From: TMP-86 sp031394735
GTDB taxonomy: Bacteria; Pseudomonadota; Gammaproteobacteria; Steroidobacterales; Steroidobacteraceae
DNA length: 64,000 nt
Assembly: GCA_031394735.1 (NCBI GenBank)
Contig: JANMXI010000045.1
Span: forward strand, 45,070-109,069
Direction: 5' to 3'
Part shown: one piece after another, positions 50,324 to 58,686 of the stretch
Position numbering within the stretch: the first letter of the stretch is position 1
Layout of the letters: each line of letters opens with the position of its first letter
The notes under the pieces: generated by a model
What the model saw: the letters and a program-made list of their open reading frames with translations, nothing else
Databases searched by the model: none
Told to the model about the DNA's origin: nothing
Translations under genes and position numbers: made by a program

Positions 50324-53300
50324 CCGATGTCGAAGACCTGCTCGCTCGTCTCGCCGTGCTCGATGTGCGGCTGGTGCTGGACGGCGAGCGGCTTAACGTG
50401 AACGCTCCGAAGGGCGCACTCGGTACCGAGCTTCGTGCAGAACTCGCCAGGCACAAGGAGGCAATCAAGACGCACTTGCGGCAGCTGCCGGCCGTGCCAG
50501 TCATGCCGGAACTCATGCGCGTGCCGCGCACTGCGAGCATGCTGGTCTCGCACACCCAGCAGCGCTTGTGGTTTCTGCGTCGTATGAATCCCGACAGCAG
50601 CGCCTACAACATCGTCAGCGCGGTGCGGTTGGACGGGCAACTCGACGTCGTTGCATTGGAGCGCGCCTTCGACGCCCTCGTGGCGCGGCACGAGAGCCTG
50701 CGCACACGTTTCTTCGCCCTCGACGGGGCGCCGCGCTGCAGCGTCGAGACTGAGGCACATGTACACATGAAGCTCGTCGACCTATCCGATATGAACGAGT
50801 CGACGCGCGACGACGCGGCGGTGCGGGAGGTCCTGGAGTTCGCGCGCGAACCCTTCGACCTGACTCGTTGCCCGCTGGTGCGCCTGGCGCTGGTGCGCCT
50901 GGCGCCTCAGCAGCACCTGTTCTGCTTCGTCGTCGACCACATCGTGGCCGACGGCATCTCGGTGGGAATCCTCTTCGCAGAGATGAAGGCGTTGTATCGC
51001 GAGCAGGTCGACAGCACGCCGGCCGGGCTGCCGCTGCTGCCACTGCAATACCTCGACTATGTATACTGGCAACAGGCTGTGTTCGCCGGCGGCGCGCTCG
51101 CCGAACATCTCGCCTACTGGAAGCAGCAGCTGCGCGGCTTACCGCCGGTGCTGGCCTTGCCGTCCGACCGGCCCCGCCCGCGCATGCAGACGCACCGTGG
51201 CGGGCGCCGCCTGGTGCTGCTGCCGGATGCGCTGCTGGCGCGTCTGAAGGCGACGGCACGGCGCGAAGGCGTAACGCTCTACATGCTGATGCTGGCGGCC
51301 CTCCAAATACTGCTGCACCGCTACAGCGGCGAGGAGGACTTCGCGGTCGGCACCGTGGTCGGCGCGCGCGACCGGCCGGAGGTCGAGCGTGTGGTCGGCT
51401 TCTTCGCCAACAACATCGTGCAGCGTGCCGACCTGTCGGGCAACCCGACGCTGCGCGAACTGCTGGCACGTGTGCGCGAGACGGCGCTGAAGGCCTACGC
51501 CCACCAGGAGATGCCCTTCGACCTGCTGGTCGAAGCACTCGCACCGCGACGCGATCTGGACCACTCGCCGCTGTTTCAGGTGCTGTTCGTGCTGCACAGC
51601 ATCACCGCGCGGCGCAGCGACATGGACCGGACCACCGCCGAGGTGCTGGAACTCGAACTGACGACCGCGCGCTTCGACCTGTCGGTGGACGTCTTCGACA
51701 TCCCCGACGAGGCCATGCGGGTCTACTTCGAATACAACGCCGACCTGTTCGACGCTGTAACCATCGAACGGATGATGCGCCACTACCTGGCGCTGCTCGG
51801 CAGCCTCGTCGCCAATCCCGAGGCGCGTGTGGGTTCGCTGGCGATTCTCGGCGCGGCTGAACGCGCGTCGCTGCAGAGCCGGCACCGCGGCATCACGCTG
51901 CCAGCAGCGCCCGCGGCGACGCTGCACGGGCTATTCGAAGATCAGGCGCGCCGCACGCCGCAGTCCGAAGCGCTGCGCATGGACGGCCGCGCGCTCAGCT
52001 ACGGCGAACTTGACGCGCGCGCGAATCGCCTCGCTCGGCACCTCGTTGCACTCGGCGTCAGCGCCGAGTCGTTGGTAGGCGTGTGGCTGGAACGCTCACC
52101 CGACATGGTGGTGGCACTGCTCGCGGTGCTCAAGGCCGGCGGCGCGTACGTGCCGCTCGACCCTGCATTCCCGCGCGATCGCATCGGGTTTATGATCGAG
52201 GATGCCGCGATCGCGGTGGTGGTGACGCACTCGAGCCTGCGCGATGCGCTACCTTCCGCCATGCCGCGAGTGGTGGTGCTGGATGCAGAGGCCGCGCGCA
52301 TCGCGCAGTGGCCTGCCGAAGCACCGTCCGTAGGCGCAGGCGCTGCATCACTTGCTTATGTGATCTACACCTCGGGCTCTACCGGCCTGCCCAAGGGCGT
52401 GCAGATCGAACATGGCGCGGTGGTCAACTTCCTGCAATCGATGCGCCGCGAGCCCGGTATCGGCGCCACCGACCGGCTCGTCTCGGTCACCACGCTGTCC
52501 TTCGATATCTGCGGCCTCGAAGTTTTCGGCCCGCTGACTGTCGGTGGCAGCGTCGTACTCGCAAGCCGCGCCACCGCGATTGACGGCAAGGCGCTCGCCG
52601 CTCTGCTCGACGATGCGCACGCGACCATCCTGCAGGCCACACCCGCTACGTGGCGGCTGCTGCTGGATTCGGGCTGGGCCGGCGTGCGCGCGGCGTCCGG
52701 CCTGAAGATGCTCTGCGGCGGCGAGGCGCTGCCGCGCGAGCTGGCCGAGCGGCTGCTCGCGCTGCCCGGCGAGCTGTGGAACCTGTACGGCCCGACCGAG
52801 ACGACAATCTGGTCAACGCTTACACGTGTGCGCGACACGATGAGTCCAATTTCTATCGGCCGACCGATTGCAAATACTTCGGTACACGTGCTCGAACCGT
52901 CCGGCATGCCGGCTCCGATGGGCGTGGCCGGCGAGCTTTACATTGGCGGTGCCGGGGTCGCACGCGGCTACCTCCGCCGCCCCGAGCTGACCGCGGAGAA
53001 GTTCCTTACGCTCACGCTCGACGGCGTGTCCGAGCGTGTCTACCGCACCGGCGACCTGGTGCGACTGCGCGGCGACGGCCTGCTCGAGTTCGTCGGCCGG
53101 CACGACCAGCAAGTCAAGCTGCGCGGCTTCCGCATCGAGCTGCAAGAGATCGAAGCCGTGCTCGCCACGCATCCCGGGCTGCGCCAGTGCGTCGTCGGGA
53201 TTCGGGAGGACACACCGGGCGACCAGCGCCTGATCGCCTACCTCGTACCGGCGGAAGGCTCGAGGTTCGAGGCCGAGGCGGCCCGCACAATGCTGCGTAC

Positions 53301-53721
53301 GCGCTTGCCCGAGTACATGATCCCCAACCTCTTCGTCGTGCTGGACGCGCTGCCGCTCACGCCGAACGGTAAGCTCGACCGCAAGGCGCTACCCGCGCCG
53401 CCCGCACCGGCCGCTCCCGAGGCAGCGCCTGACGCATTGATGAGCCCGAGCGAACAGCGGGTGGCCGCCTCGTGGCGCGAACTGCTCAGCATCGACCGCG
53501 TCGGATTGCACGACAACTTTTTCGATTTGGGAGGCCATTCCCTGCTGCTGGTGAAACTCCAGGTGCGATTGCAGCGTGACTTCGGCATCGAGCTGCCGCT
53601 GGTCGAGCTGTTCCAGCGCACCACCGTGCACGCGCAGGCCTGCCGGCTTGCGTCCAACACCGTCGATGACAGCGCGCTACAGCGGGCGCGGGCACGGGCC
53701 GCAAGACAATCGCATGCCTGA
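50320..53721 (+). CDS. NRPS module 8: docking-C-A-PCP, predicted glycine
   Basis: A 1133-residue NRPS starting at a GTG that overlaps the PKS stop (GTGA); the same frame is open further upstream, but that part is antiphase to module 7. A TubC-like N-terminal docking domain (1-55) is followed by a condensation domain (75-490), an adenylation domain (545-1035; YTSGSTGLPKG from 683) and a PCP (Ser 1074 in GGHSL). The condensation motif reads DHIVADG (206-212): the catalytic second His is kept and the first is Asp. Reading the specificity pocket against GrsA gives D729 I730 L733 Q772 L798 G800 L822 I830 W831 plus the A10 Lys, i.e. DILQLGLIWK, which I know as the glycine code. The module should attach glycine to the polyketide as an amide. 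There is no epimerisation, methylation or thioesterase domain, so the chain must move on in trans. Confidence 0.93.
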   Translation: MTDVEDLLARLAVLDVRLVLDGERLNVNAPKGALGTELRAELARHKEAIKTHLRQLPAVPVMPELMRVPRTASMLVSHTQQRLWFLRRMNPDSSAYNIVSAVRLDGQLDVVALERAFDALVARHESLRTRFFALDGAPRCSVETEAHVHMKLVDLSDMNESTRDDAAVREVLEFAREPFDLTRCPLVRLALVRLAPQQHLFCFVVDHIVADGISVGILFAEMKALYREQVDSTPAGLPLLPLQYLDYVYWQQAVFAGGALAEHLAYWKQQLRGLPPVLALPSDRPRPRMQTHRGGRRLVLLPDALLARLKATARREGVTLYMLMLAALQILLHRYSGEEDFAVGTVVGARDRPEVERVVGFFANNIVQRADLSGNPTLRELLARVRETALKAYAHQEMPFDLLVEALAPRRDLDHSPLFQVLFVLHSITARRSDMDRTTAEVLELELTTARFDLSVDVFDIPDEAMRVYFEYNADLFDAVTIERMMRHYLALLGSLVANPEARVGSLAILGAAERASLQSRHRGITLPAAPAATLHGLFEDQARRTPQSEALRMDGRALSYGELDARANRLARHLVALGVSAESLVGVWLERSPDMVVALLAVLKAGGAYVPLDPAFPRDRIGFMIEDAAIAVVVTHSSLRDALPSAMPRVVVLDAEAARIAQWPAEAPSVGAGAASLAYVIYTSGSTGLPKGVQIEHGAVVNFLQSMRREPGIGATDRLVSVTTLSFDICGLEVFGPLTVGGSVVLASRATAIDGKALAALLDDAHATILQATPATWRLLLDSGWAGVRAASGLKMLCGGEALPRELAERLLALPGELWNLYGPTETTIWSTLTRVRDTMSPISIGRPIANTSVHVLEPSGMPAPMGVAGELYIGGAGVARGYLRRPELTAEKFLTLTLDGVSERVYRTGDLVRLRGDGLLEFVGRHDQQVKLRGFRIELQEIEAVLATHPGLRQCVVGIREDTPGDQRLIAYLVPAEGSRFEAEAARTMLRTRLPEYMIPNLFVVLDALPLTPNGKLDRKALPAPPAPAAPEAAPDALMSPSEQRVAASWRELLSIDRVGLHDNFFDLGGHSLLLVKLQVRLQRDFGIELPLVELFQRTTVHAQACRLASNTVDDSALQRARARAARQSHA

Positions 53722-53742
53722 TTTGCGAGCGAAGAGGCAACT

Positions 53743-54207
53743 TTAGCCCAACGCCGCGATCACATCGGCTGGCGCCTGCACCAGTTCGATCAGAACGCCT
53801 TCTCCACACAGCGGAAACTCCTCATTGCCCCTGGGATGGATGAAGCAGATGTCGTGACCTGCAGCGCCCCTGCGAATGCCGCCGCGCGCGAAGCGCACGC
53901 CGTTGGCCATCATCCACGTCACGGCCTGTCCCAGGTCGTCGACCCACAGGCCAACGTGATTGAGCGGCGTGCCGTGCACGGCAGACTTCCGGGCCGGGTC
54001 GAGCGGTTGCATCAGGTCTACCTCCACCGCGTGGGGGCCCTTACCCAATGTGCAGATGTCCTCATCGACGTTCTCAGGTTCCGAAACGAAATTGTTCGTA
54101 ACCGCCAGGCCAAACATATCGACCCACAACGCTCTCAGCGGCTGCCGGTCGAGTCCGCCGATGGCGATCTGCTGGATGCCCAGAATCCGGAACGGCCTGT
54201 CGTTCAT
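53743..54207 (-). CDS. VOC-family protein, probable methylmalonyl-CoA epimerase-like
   Basis: A 154-residue protein made of two vicinal-oxygen-chelate repeats. The second repeat has NHVGLWVDDL and ends with IELVQAP, giving metal-ligand candidates His and Glu as in methylmalonyl-CoA epimerases. The first repeat begins IQQIAIGGLD, with Gln where epimerases usually carry His (HIGIAV), so activity is uncertain. Its stop is 21 bp from the convergent NRPS stop, and its start is 5 bp after the meaB stop, in an operon with MeaB and methylmalonyl-CoA mutase. That context favours a role in interconverting 2R- and 2S-methylmalonyl-CoA; the 2S form is the one PKS acyltransferases use. A different glyoxalase-like role is possible. 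Confidence 0.7.
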   Translation of the reverse strand: MNDRPFRILGIQQIAIGGLDRQPLRALWVDMFGLAVTNNFVSEPENVDEDICTLGKGPHAVEVDLMQPLDPARKSAVHGTPLNHVGLWVDDLGQAVTWMMANGVRFARGGIRRGAAGHDICFIHPRGNEEFPLCGEGVLIELVQAPADVIAALG

Positions 54208-54212
54208 CGGCC

Positions 54213-55190
54213 TTAGCTGCTCCCGAATAAAGCCAGCAACGCACGCGCCGCCACGGCAGGCGCGGTGCGTGCCGCATTCACTTCTTCGAGCACGCGCGGT
54301 AATGCCGCTCGCACGGCGGCATGTTGCTCAAAATCGCTGCGCAATTGCGCGTACACAATGTCCCACATCCAGGCCCGGCGTTGTGACTGGCGCCGCGCCT
54401 GGAACGCACCGCACTCACGGCGTCTCGAGGTCAACTCGTGCGCCGCCTGCCAGAATGCGTCCATTCCATCGCCGGTGAGCGCACTGAGCTTGAGCACGAC
54501 AGCCCCATCGTACGCCGGATTGCGGCGCTGGCCGACGACCCGTAACGCGCTGCTGATCTGCGTTTGCGCCAGCGTCGCTGCCGCATCGTCAAGGTCGGCC
54601 TTGTTGATTACAACCAAGTCGGCCAGTTCGATCGCGCCTCGCTTGATGGCCTGTAGGTCATCACCGGCATGGGCTTGTTGCAGCAGGACCAACAGATCGG
54701 TCATGCCGGTTACGGCGGTCTCGCTTTGACCGACGCCGACGGTTTCGACAATGACGATGTCGAATCCTGCACACTCACACAACAGCACCGCCTCACGCGT
54801 GTGCTTCGCGACGCCTCCTAGCACCCCGCAAGTCGGGCTGGGGCGGATGAAGGCTGAGTCGCTCACCGAAAGGCGCTCCATGCGCGTCTTATCGCCCAGA
54901 ATCGAACCTCCTGAAACGCGCGACGAGGGGTCGACAGCAAGCACCGCGACACGGTGACCCACGCTAATCAACAACAAACCCAGCGCTTCGATGAAGGTGC
55001 TTTTGCCCACGCCGGGCACCCCGGAAACACCGAGTCGCAATGAACTACCGTTCGCGGTCGGAAGCGCATTGTGAAGCGCGTCGGCCTGCGCGCGATCCTC
55101 GACGCGCGTCGATTCGATCAGCGTGATGGCCTTGGCCAGCGCGCGGCGGTCGCCACGCTGAATCGCCGCAATCGTGGCCGACAAACTCAC
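54213..55190 (-). CDS. meaB: MeaB-type GTPase, methylmalonyl-CoA mutase chaperone
   Basis: A 325-residue G3E-type P-loop GTPase. The Walker A loop GVSGVPGVGKST (about 54-65), the VLAVDPSS block, the ETVGVGQSE switch region and VVINKADL (guanine-specificity motif) are all present, as in MeaB/ArgK/MMAA. It protects and reactivates the cobalamin-dependent mutase, gating adenosylcobalamin loading. The start is a GTG (MSLSATIAAIQRGD) that overlaps the mutase stop by 4 nt, so the two proteins are translationally coupled. Length and motif order are normal for the family. Confidence 0.93.
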   Translation of the reverse strand: MSLSATIAAIQRGDRRALAKAITLIESTRVEDRAQADALHNALPTANGSSLRLGVSGVPGVGKSTFIEALGLLLISVGHRVAVLAVDPSSRVSGGSILGDKTRMERLSVSDSAFIRPSPTCGVLGGVAKHTREAVLLCECAGFDIVIVETVGVGQSETAVTGMTDLLVLLQQAHAGDDLQAIKRGAIELADLVVINKADLDDAAATLAQTQISSALRVVGQRRNPAYDGAVVLKLSALTGDGMDAFWQAAHELTSRRRECGAFQARRQSQRRAWMWDIVYAQLRSDFEQHAAVRAALPRVLEEVNAARTAPAVAARALLALFGSS

Positions 55191-57343
55191 GCCTGCAGTA
55201 CCTTCCCAATCTGCTTCAGTACGTCCTTGGCGCTGTCCGGAATCGGCGTGCCGGGACCATAGATGCCCTTCACGCCGGCCTCATACAGATACTCGTAGTC
55301 CTGCCGCGGTATTACGCCTCCGACAAAGACAATGATGTCCTCGGCGCCGTGCGCACGCAGCGCTTCAATGAAGGCTGGAACCAGTGTTTTGTGCGCGGCG
55401 GCTAGCGTTGAAACACCGACTGCGTGCACGTCATTCTCGATCGCCTGGCGGGCGCATTCTTCCGCAGACTGAAACAGCGGTCCAATGTCGACGTCGAAGC
55501 CGAAGTCGGCGAAGGCCGACGCGACAACCCGGGCGCCACGGTCATGGCCATCCTGCCCCAACTTGGCCATCATCAGACGCGGTCTGCGACCGTACCGCGC
55601 GGCGAATGCGGCTGTCGCCGCCTTGAGTTCATCGAGGCATCCGACACCGTCGTAGGCGGCCGCGTACGCTCCCGTCACCTTGACGGTAGCGGCTCGATGA
55701 CGCCCCCAAACCTTTTCCAATGCATCGCTGACTTCACCCACGGTTGCGCGCAGGCGCACCGCCTGGATGCTCAGATCGAGCAGATTACCTTCGCCTGTTT
55801 CGGCGCACTGCGTGAGAGATGTCAACGCGATCTTGACTTCGGCGCAGTTCCGCTCCGCTCGCAGCGCCGCCAGGCGTTTCACCTGGGCGTCGCGCACGGC
55901 GTGATTGTCGATGTCGAGGCTCTCGATCCGATCCTGTTCACTGCGACGGTACTTGTTGACACCCACGATAACATCGCGGCCGGTGTCGATGCGGGCCTGC
56001 TTCTCGGCCGCGCTGGCCTCAATCTTCAACTTGGCCCAGCCGCTGGCAACCACCTTCGCCATGCCGCCGAGCGCATCAACCTCTTCGATGATCTTCCAGG
56101 CTGCGTCCGCCATGTCCTGAGTCAATTTTTCCATCAGGTAGCTTCCGGCCCAGGGGTCGATCACATTTGCGATGTGCGTCTCCTCCTGAAGGATCAGCTG
56201 TGTGTTGCGCGCGATGCGGGCGCTGAACTCGGTCGGCAGCGCGATGGCTTCGTCGAAGCCGTTAGTGTGCAGGCTCTGCGTACCGCCAAACACCGCGGCC
56301 ATCGCCTCGACGGTCGTCCGCACAATGTTGTTGTACGGGTCCTGCTCGGTCAGGCTCCAACCAGAGGTCTGACAATGAGTCCGCAGCATCAGGCTTTGCG
56401 GATTCTTTGCTGCGAAGCCCTTCATGACCCGGCACCACAACATTCGCGCAGCGCGCAGTTTGGCTATCTCGAGGTAGAAGTTCATCCCAATTGCCCAGAA
56501 GAAACTCAGGCGGCCTGCAAAGGCGTCGACATCCAGGCCCCTGGCCATCGCGGCCTTCACATACTCCTTGCCGTCTGCGAGTGTAAAGGCGAGTTCCAGC
56601 GCCTGGTTCGCGCCGGCTTCCTGCATGTGGTAGCCCGAGATCGAAATTGAATTGAACTTTGGCATGTTCGCAGCCGTGTAGGCAATGATATCCGCGACCA
56701 CCCGCATGCTCGGCTCAGGCGGGTAGATGTAGGTATTGCGTACCATGAACTCCTTGAGGATGTCGTTCTGGATCGTGCCACTGAGCTGATTCAGCGCCAC
56801 CCCTTGCTCCTGCGCAGCGACGATGTAGCCGGCCAGCACGGGAAGCACCGCACCGCTCATTGTCATCGACACCGACACCTTGTCGAGCGGGATGCCGTCG
56901 AAAAGGGTCTTCATGTCTTCAACCGAGTCGATTGCCACGCCGGCCTTGCCGACATCACCGGCGACTGGCGGCTGATCGCTGTCGTATCCGCGGTGCGTGG
57001 GCAAATCGAAGGCCACACTGACACCTTGGACGCCATCGGCCAGTGCCCGGCGGTAGAAGGCGTTGCTGGCTGCTGCGGTGGAAAAACCTGCGTACTGGCG
57101 GATCGTCCACGGCCGTACTGCATACATCGTAGCCTGTGGGCCGCGCAGGTATGGCTCGAAGCCGGGCAGCGTGTCGGTGTGCGGCAGGCCGGCCAGGTCC
57201 GCTGCGGTGTATAACGGCTTAATCGTCAGTCCTTCTGAGGTCACCCAATTCAGCGCGACAACATCGCCGTTGGGCGCCGACTTCGCGGCCGCGCGGTGCC
57301 AATCCTCGAGCGTCGGCGGTTGAGCGGGTGGGCGGCTGGGCAT
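55187..57343 (-). CDS. Methylmalonyl-CoA mutase, single-chain adenosylcobalamin enzyme
   Basis: Encodes 718 residues from the chosen ATG, close to the length of E. coli Sbm/ScpA. The N-terminal TIM-barrel substrate domain has RQYAGFSTA and MVRNTYIYPPEPSMR, which place Tyr and Arg at the positions that mark true methylmalonyl-CoA mutase rather than isobutyryl-CoA mutase. The C-terminal domain has the B12-binding signature KLGQDGHDRGA and a GGVIP block. It interconverts succinyl-CoA and methylmalonyl-CoA, and so can supply the PKS extender unit. The frame extends to 57592, but that stretch is non-coding in character. The paired ATGs at 57346/57343 follow AGGAG, with 6 nt before the second. Gene order is mutase, meaB, VOC protein. 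It is divergent from the thioesterase gene. Confidence 0.93.
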   Translation of the reverse strand: MPSRPPAQPPTLEDWHRAAAKSAPNGDVVALNWVTSEGLTIKPLYTAADLAGLPHTDTLPGFEPYLRGPQATMYAVRPWTIRQYAGFSTAAASNAFYRRALADGVQGVSVAFDLPTHRGYDSDQPPVAGDVGKAGVAIDSVEDMKTLFDGIPLDKVSVSMTMSGAVLPVLAGYIVAAQEQGVALNQLSGTIQNDILKEFMVRNTYIYPPEPSMRVVADIIAYTAANMPKFNSISISGYHMQEAGANQALELAFTLADGKEYVKAAMARGLDVDAFAGRLSFFWAIGMNFYLEIAKLRAARMLWCRVMKGFAAKNPQSLMLRTHCQTSGWSLTEQDPYNNIVRTTVEAMAAVFGGTQSLHTNGFDEAIALPTEFSARIARNTQLILQEETHIANVIDPWAGSYLMEKLTQDMADAAWKIIEEVDALGGMAKVVASGWAKLKIEASAAEKQARIDTGRDVIVGVNKYRRSEQDRIESLDIDNHAVRDAQVKRLAALRAERNCAEVKIALTSLTQCAETGEGNLLDLSIQAVRLRATVGEVSDALEKVWGRHRAATVKVTGAYAAAYDGVGCLDELKAATAAFAARYGRRPRLMMAKLGQDGHDRGARVVASAFADFGFDVDIGPLFQSAEECARQAIENDVHAVGVSTLAAAHKTLVPAFIEALRAHGAEDIIVFVGGVIPRQDYEYLYEAGVKGIYGPGTPIPDSAKDVLKQIGKVLQA

Positions 57344-57666
57344 CATCCTCTCCTCGGCCGAGCGCGTATCGGTGCTTTCATTTTTCAATTTTGCCCACGA
57401 TGAATCCAGATCCAAAACCGGCGCACGTGACCGCCGAGCCTGACTTTGGCAGGCTCGCCTATCCACCGAGTTTGATCGCACAATCTGCAGGATGCCGCCG
57501 AATTGCACATAATACCAACCCGATTGCGGCCAATCATTCTTCTCAGCCACGACCAATTTGTGCTGTGCCCCCGAGACAGCCAAGCTATGCATTGACAGTG
57601 ATTCGTAGCAATTCCGCGGAACCAGTGCCGATCAGTTCATCGGACGCACATGCTACGCTCAGGACT
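57344..57666. other. Divergent intergenic region, mutase / thioesterase
   Basis: About 320 bp without a convincing gene, lower in GC than its surroundings. It should contain the leftward promoter of the mutase operon and a rightward promoter for the thioesterase and downstream genes. An 8-bp inverted repeat (CGAGCCTG, 7-nt loop, CAGGCTCG) lies at 57435-57457 without a T-run. A TTGACA at 57592-57597 has no recognisable -10. Confidence 0.4.
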
Positions 57667-58434
57667 GTGGACAAGCACTCTACCTGGCTGACTCGGTTCG
57701 CGCCGCGCCCGACCGCGACCATGCGTCTCATCTGTTTTTCACATGCGGGTGGCGGCGCAGCCGTGTATCGGCCCTGGGCACTGTCGATGCCCGCCGCTGT
57801 AGAGGTGATGGCCATCGTATTGCCCGGACGCGAGGGCCGTGTGCACGAGACGCCGCTGCCCGCGATGAGCATGCTGCTGGAGGAATTGATCCCGGCCCTC
57901 TTGCCTCACCTGGATCGCCCCTTCGCCTTTTTTGGCCACAGCATGGGCGCGCTGGTGGCGTTCGAGACCGCGCGAGCCTTGCAGCGTCACGGCGCTTCGT
58001 TGCCGATACGGCTGCTGCTGTCGGGTCGCCGCGCTCCCCATCTGCCCGAGCAAGAGCCGCCCCTGCATCAGCTGCAGAACGATGAATTCCTCGCCGAAAT
58101 CAACAATCGGCACGGCGGCATTCCAGTCGCGGTGCTGCAGCACCGCGACTTGCTGGCACTGTTGCTACCTGGCCTGCGCGCCGACATGACAGTCATCGAA
58201 ACCTATCGCCATGACGGTGGCCCGGGCTTTTCCGGCCCCATCAGCGTTTTCGGCGGCATGGACGATGCGCGTGCACGACGCGATCAATTGCTGGCGTGGC
58301 AGCAACACACTGCGCATCCTCTGACGTTACGCATGTTCGCGGGCGGGCATTTCTACTTCAATGAACCTCAGGCACGTGACGCACTGATCGCCACAGTCGC
58401 AGCAGCGCTGGACTTCGAGCGCGCCTTCGCATGA
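57667..58434 (+). CDS. Type II thioesterase
   Basis: A 255-residue alpha/beta hydrolase of the stand-alone thioesterase family that accompanies PKS and NRPS lines. The start LICFSHAGGGAAVYRPW matches the oxyanion-hole region of these enzymes; the nucleophile is Ser 92 in GHSMGA and the catalytic His lies in AGGHFYFNE near the C-terminus. It removes misprimed or stalled acyl groups from carrier proteins in the cytoplasm and does not normally release the final product. I placed the start at the GTG (57667), which gives the usual 15-20 residues before the first strand; upstream codons are open but unlike coding sequence. It begins the second plus-strand block and is followed by a coupled small frame and the module 9 PKS, so it is part of the same cluster. 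Confidence 0.92.
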   Translation: MDKHSTWLTRFAPRPTATMRLICFSHAGGGAAVYRPWALSMPAAVEVMAIVLPGREGRVHETPLPAMSMLLEELIPALLPHLDRPFAFFGHSMGALVAFETARALQRHGASLPIRLLLSGRRAPHLPEQEPPLHQLQNDEFLAEINNRHGGIPVAVLQHRDLLALLLPGLRADMTVIETYRHDGGPGFSGPISVFGGMDDARARRDQLLAWQQHTAHPLTLRMFAGGHFYFNEPQARDALIATVAAALDFERAFA

Positions 58435-58682
58435 ACCGGGTCAGTGTCAGTTCCGACTCCGAGCCTGTCGGCACGATGAGCATCGGAAATCGCTTCCCCC
58501 AAAGTGTGACCGACGGCTCGGGATCCGGGCGCGTATTTACCGACCAGGTTGCATTTATCAAATCCGCTGATGTGCGCACAAGCGCCGACTGGCACGACCT
58601 GCCAGCGGTGCGGTTACCCGGCGACGTGCAGAACATCGATGCGCTGACCCGCATGCGTGGCGCGCGCCCGCTGCCAACCTGA
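58431..58682 (+). CDS. Small hypothetical open reading frame between thioesterase and PKS
   Basis: An 83-codon frame whose ATG overlaps the thioesterase stop (ATGA) and whose stop lies 4 bp before the ATG of the module 9 PKS. This is the spacing of a translationally coupled gene. The predicted peptide (MNRVSVSSDSEPVG...) has no motif I recognise, no signal peptide and no membrane helix. Third-position G/C is only about 70 percent, below the PKS genes, so it may be chance or a decayed gene. If it is not a gene, this is a 250-bp spacer with nothing else visible. Confidence 0.3.
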   Translation: MNRVSVSSDSEPVGTMSIGNRFPQSVTDGSGSGRVFTDQVAFIKSADVRTSADWHDLPAVRLPGDVQNIDALTRMRGARPLPT

Positions 58683-58686
58683 AGCC

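Noticed and set aside
50935..50955. Module 8 condensation domain considered inactive because HHxxxDG is changed.
   Set aside because: Only the first His is changed; the catalytic second His and the Asp-Gly are present, so inactivity is not supported.
57435..57457. 8-bp inverted repeat with 7-nt loop as a terminator.
   Set aside because: No T-run on either side and it lies in a divergent promoter region; kept only as a note in the intergenic entry.
57344..57592. Longer N-terminus for the methylmalonyl-CoA mutase (start at 57592).
   Set aside because: The extra residues do not resemble a mutase N-terminus, and an AGGAG Shine-Dalgarno sits just before the ATG pair at 57346/57343.
57592..57620. 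TTGACA at 57592-57597 as a promoter for the thioesterase gene.
   Set aside because: The sequence at the -10 distance is GC-rich (CGCGGA); no promoter can be supported.
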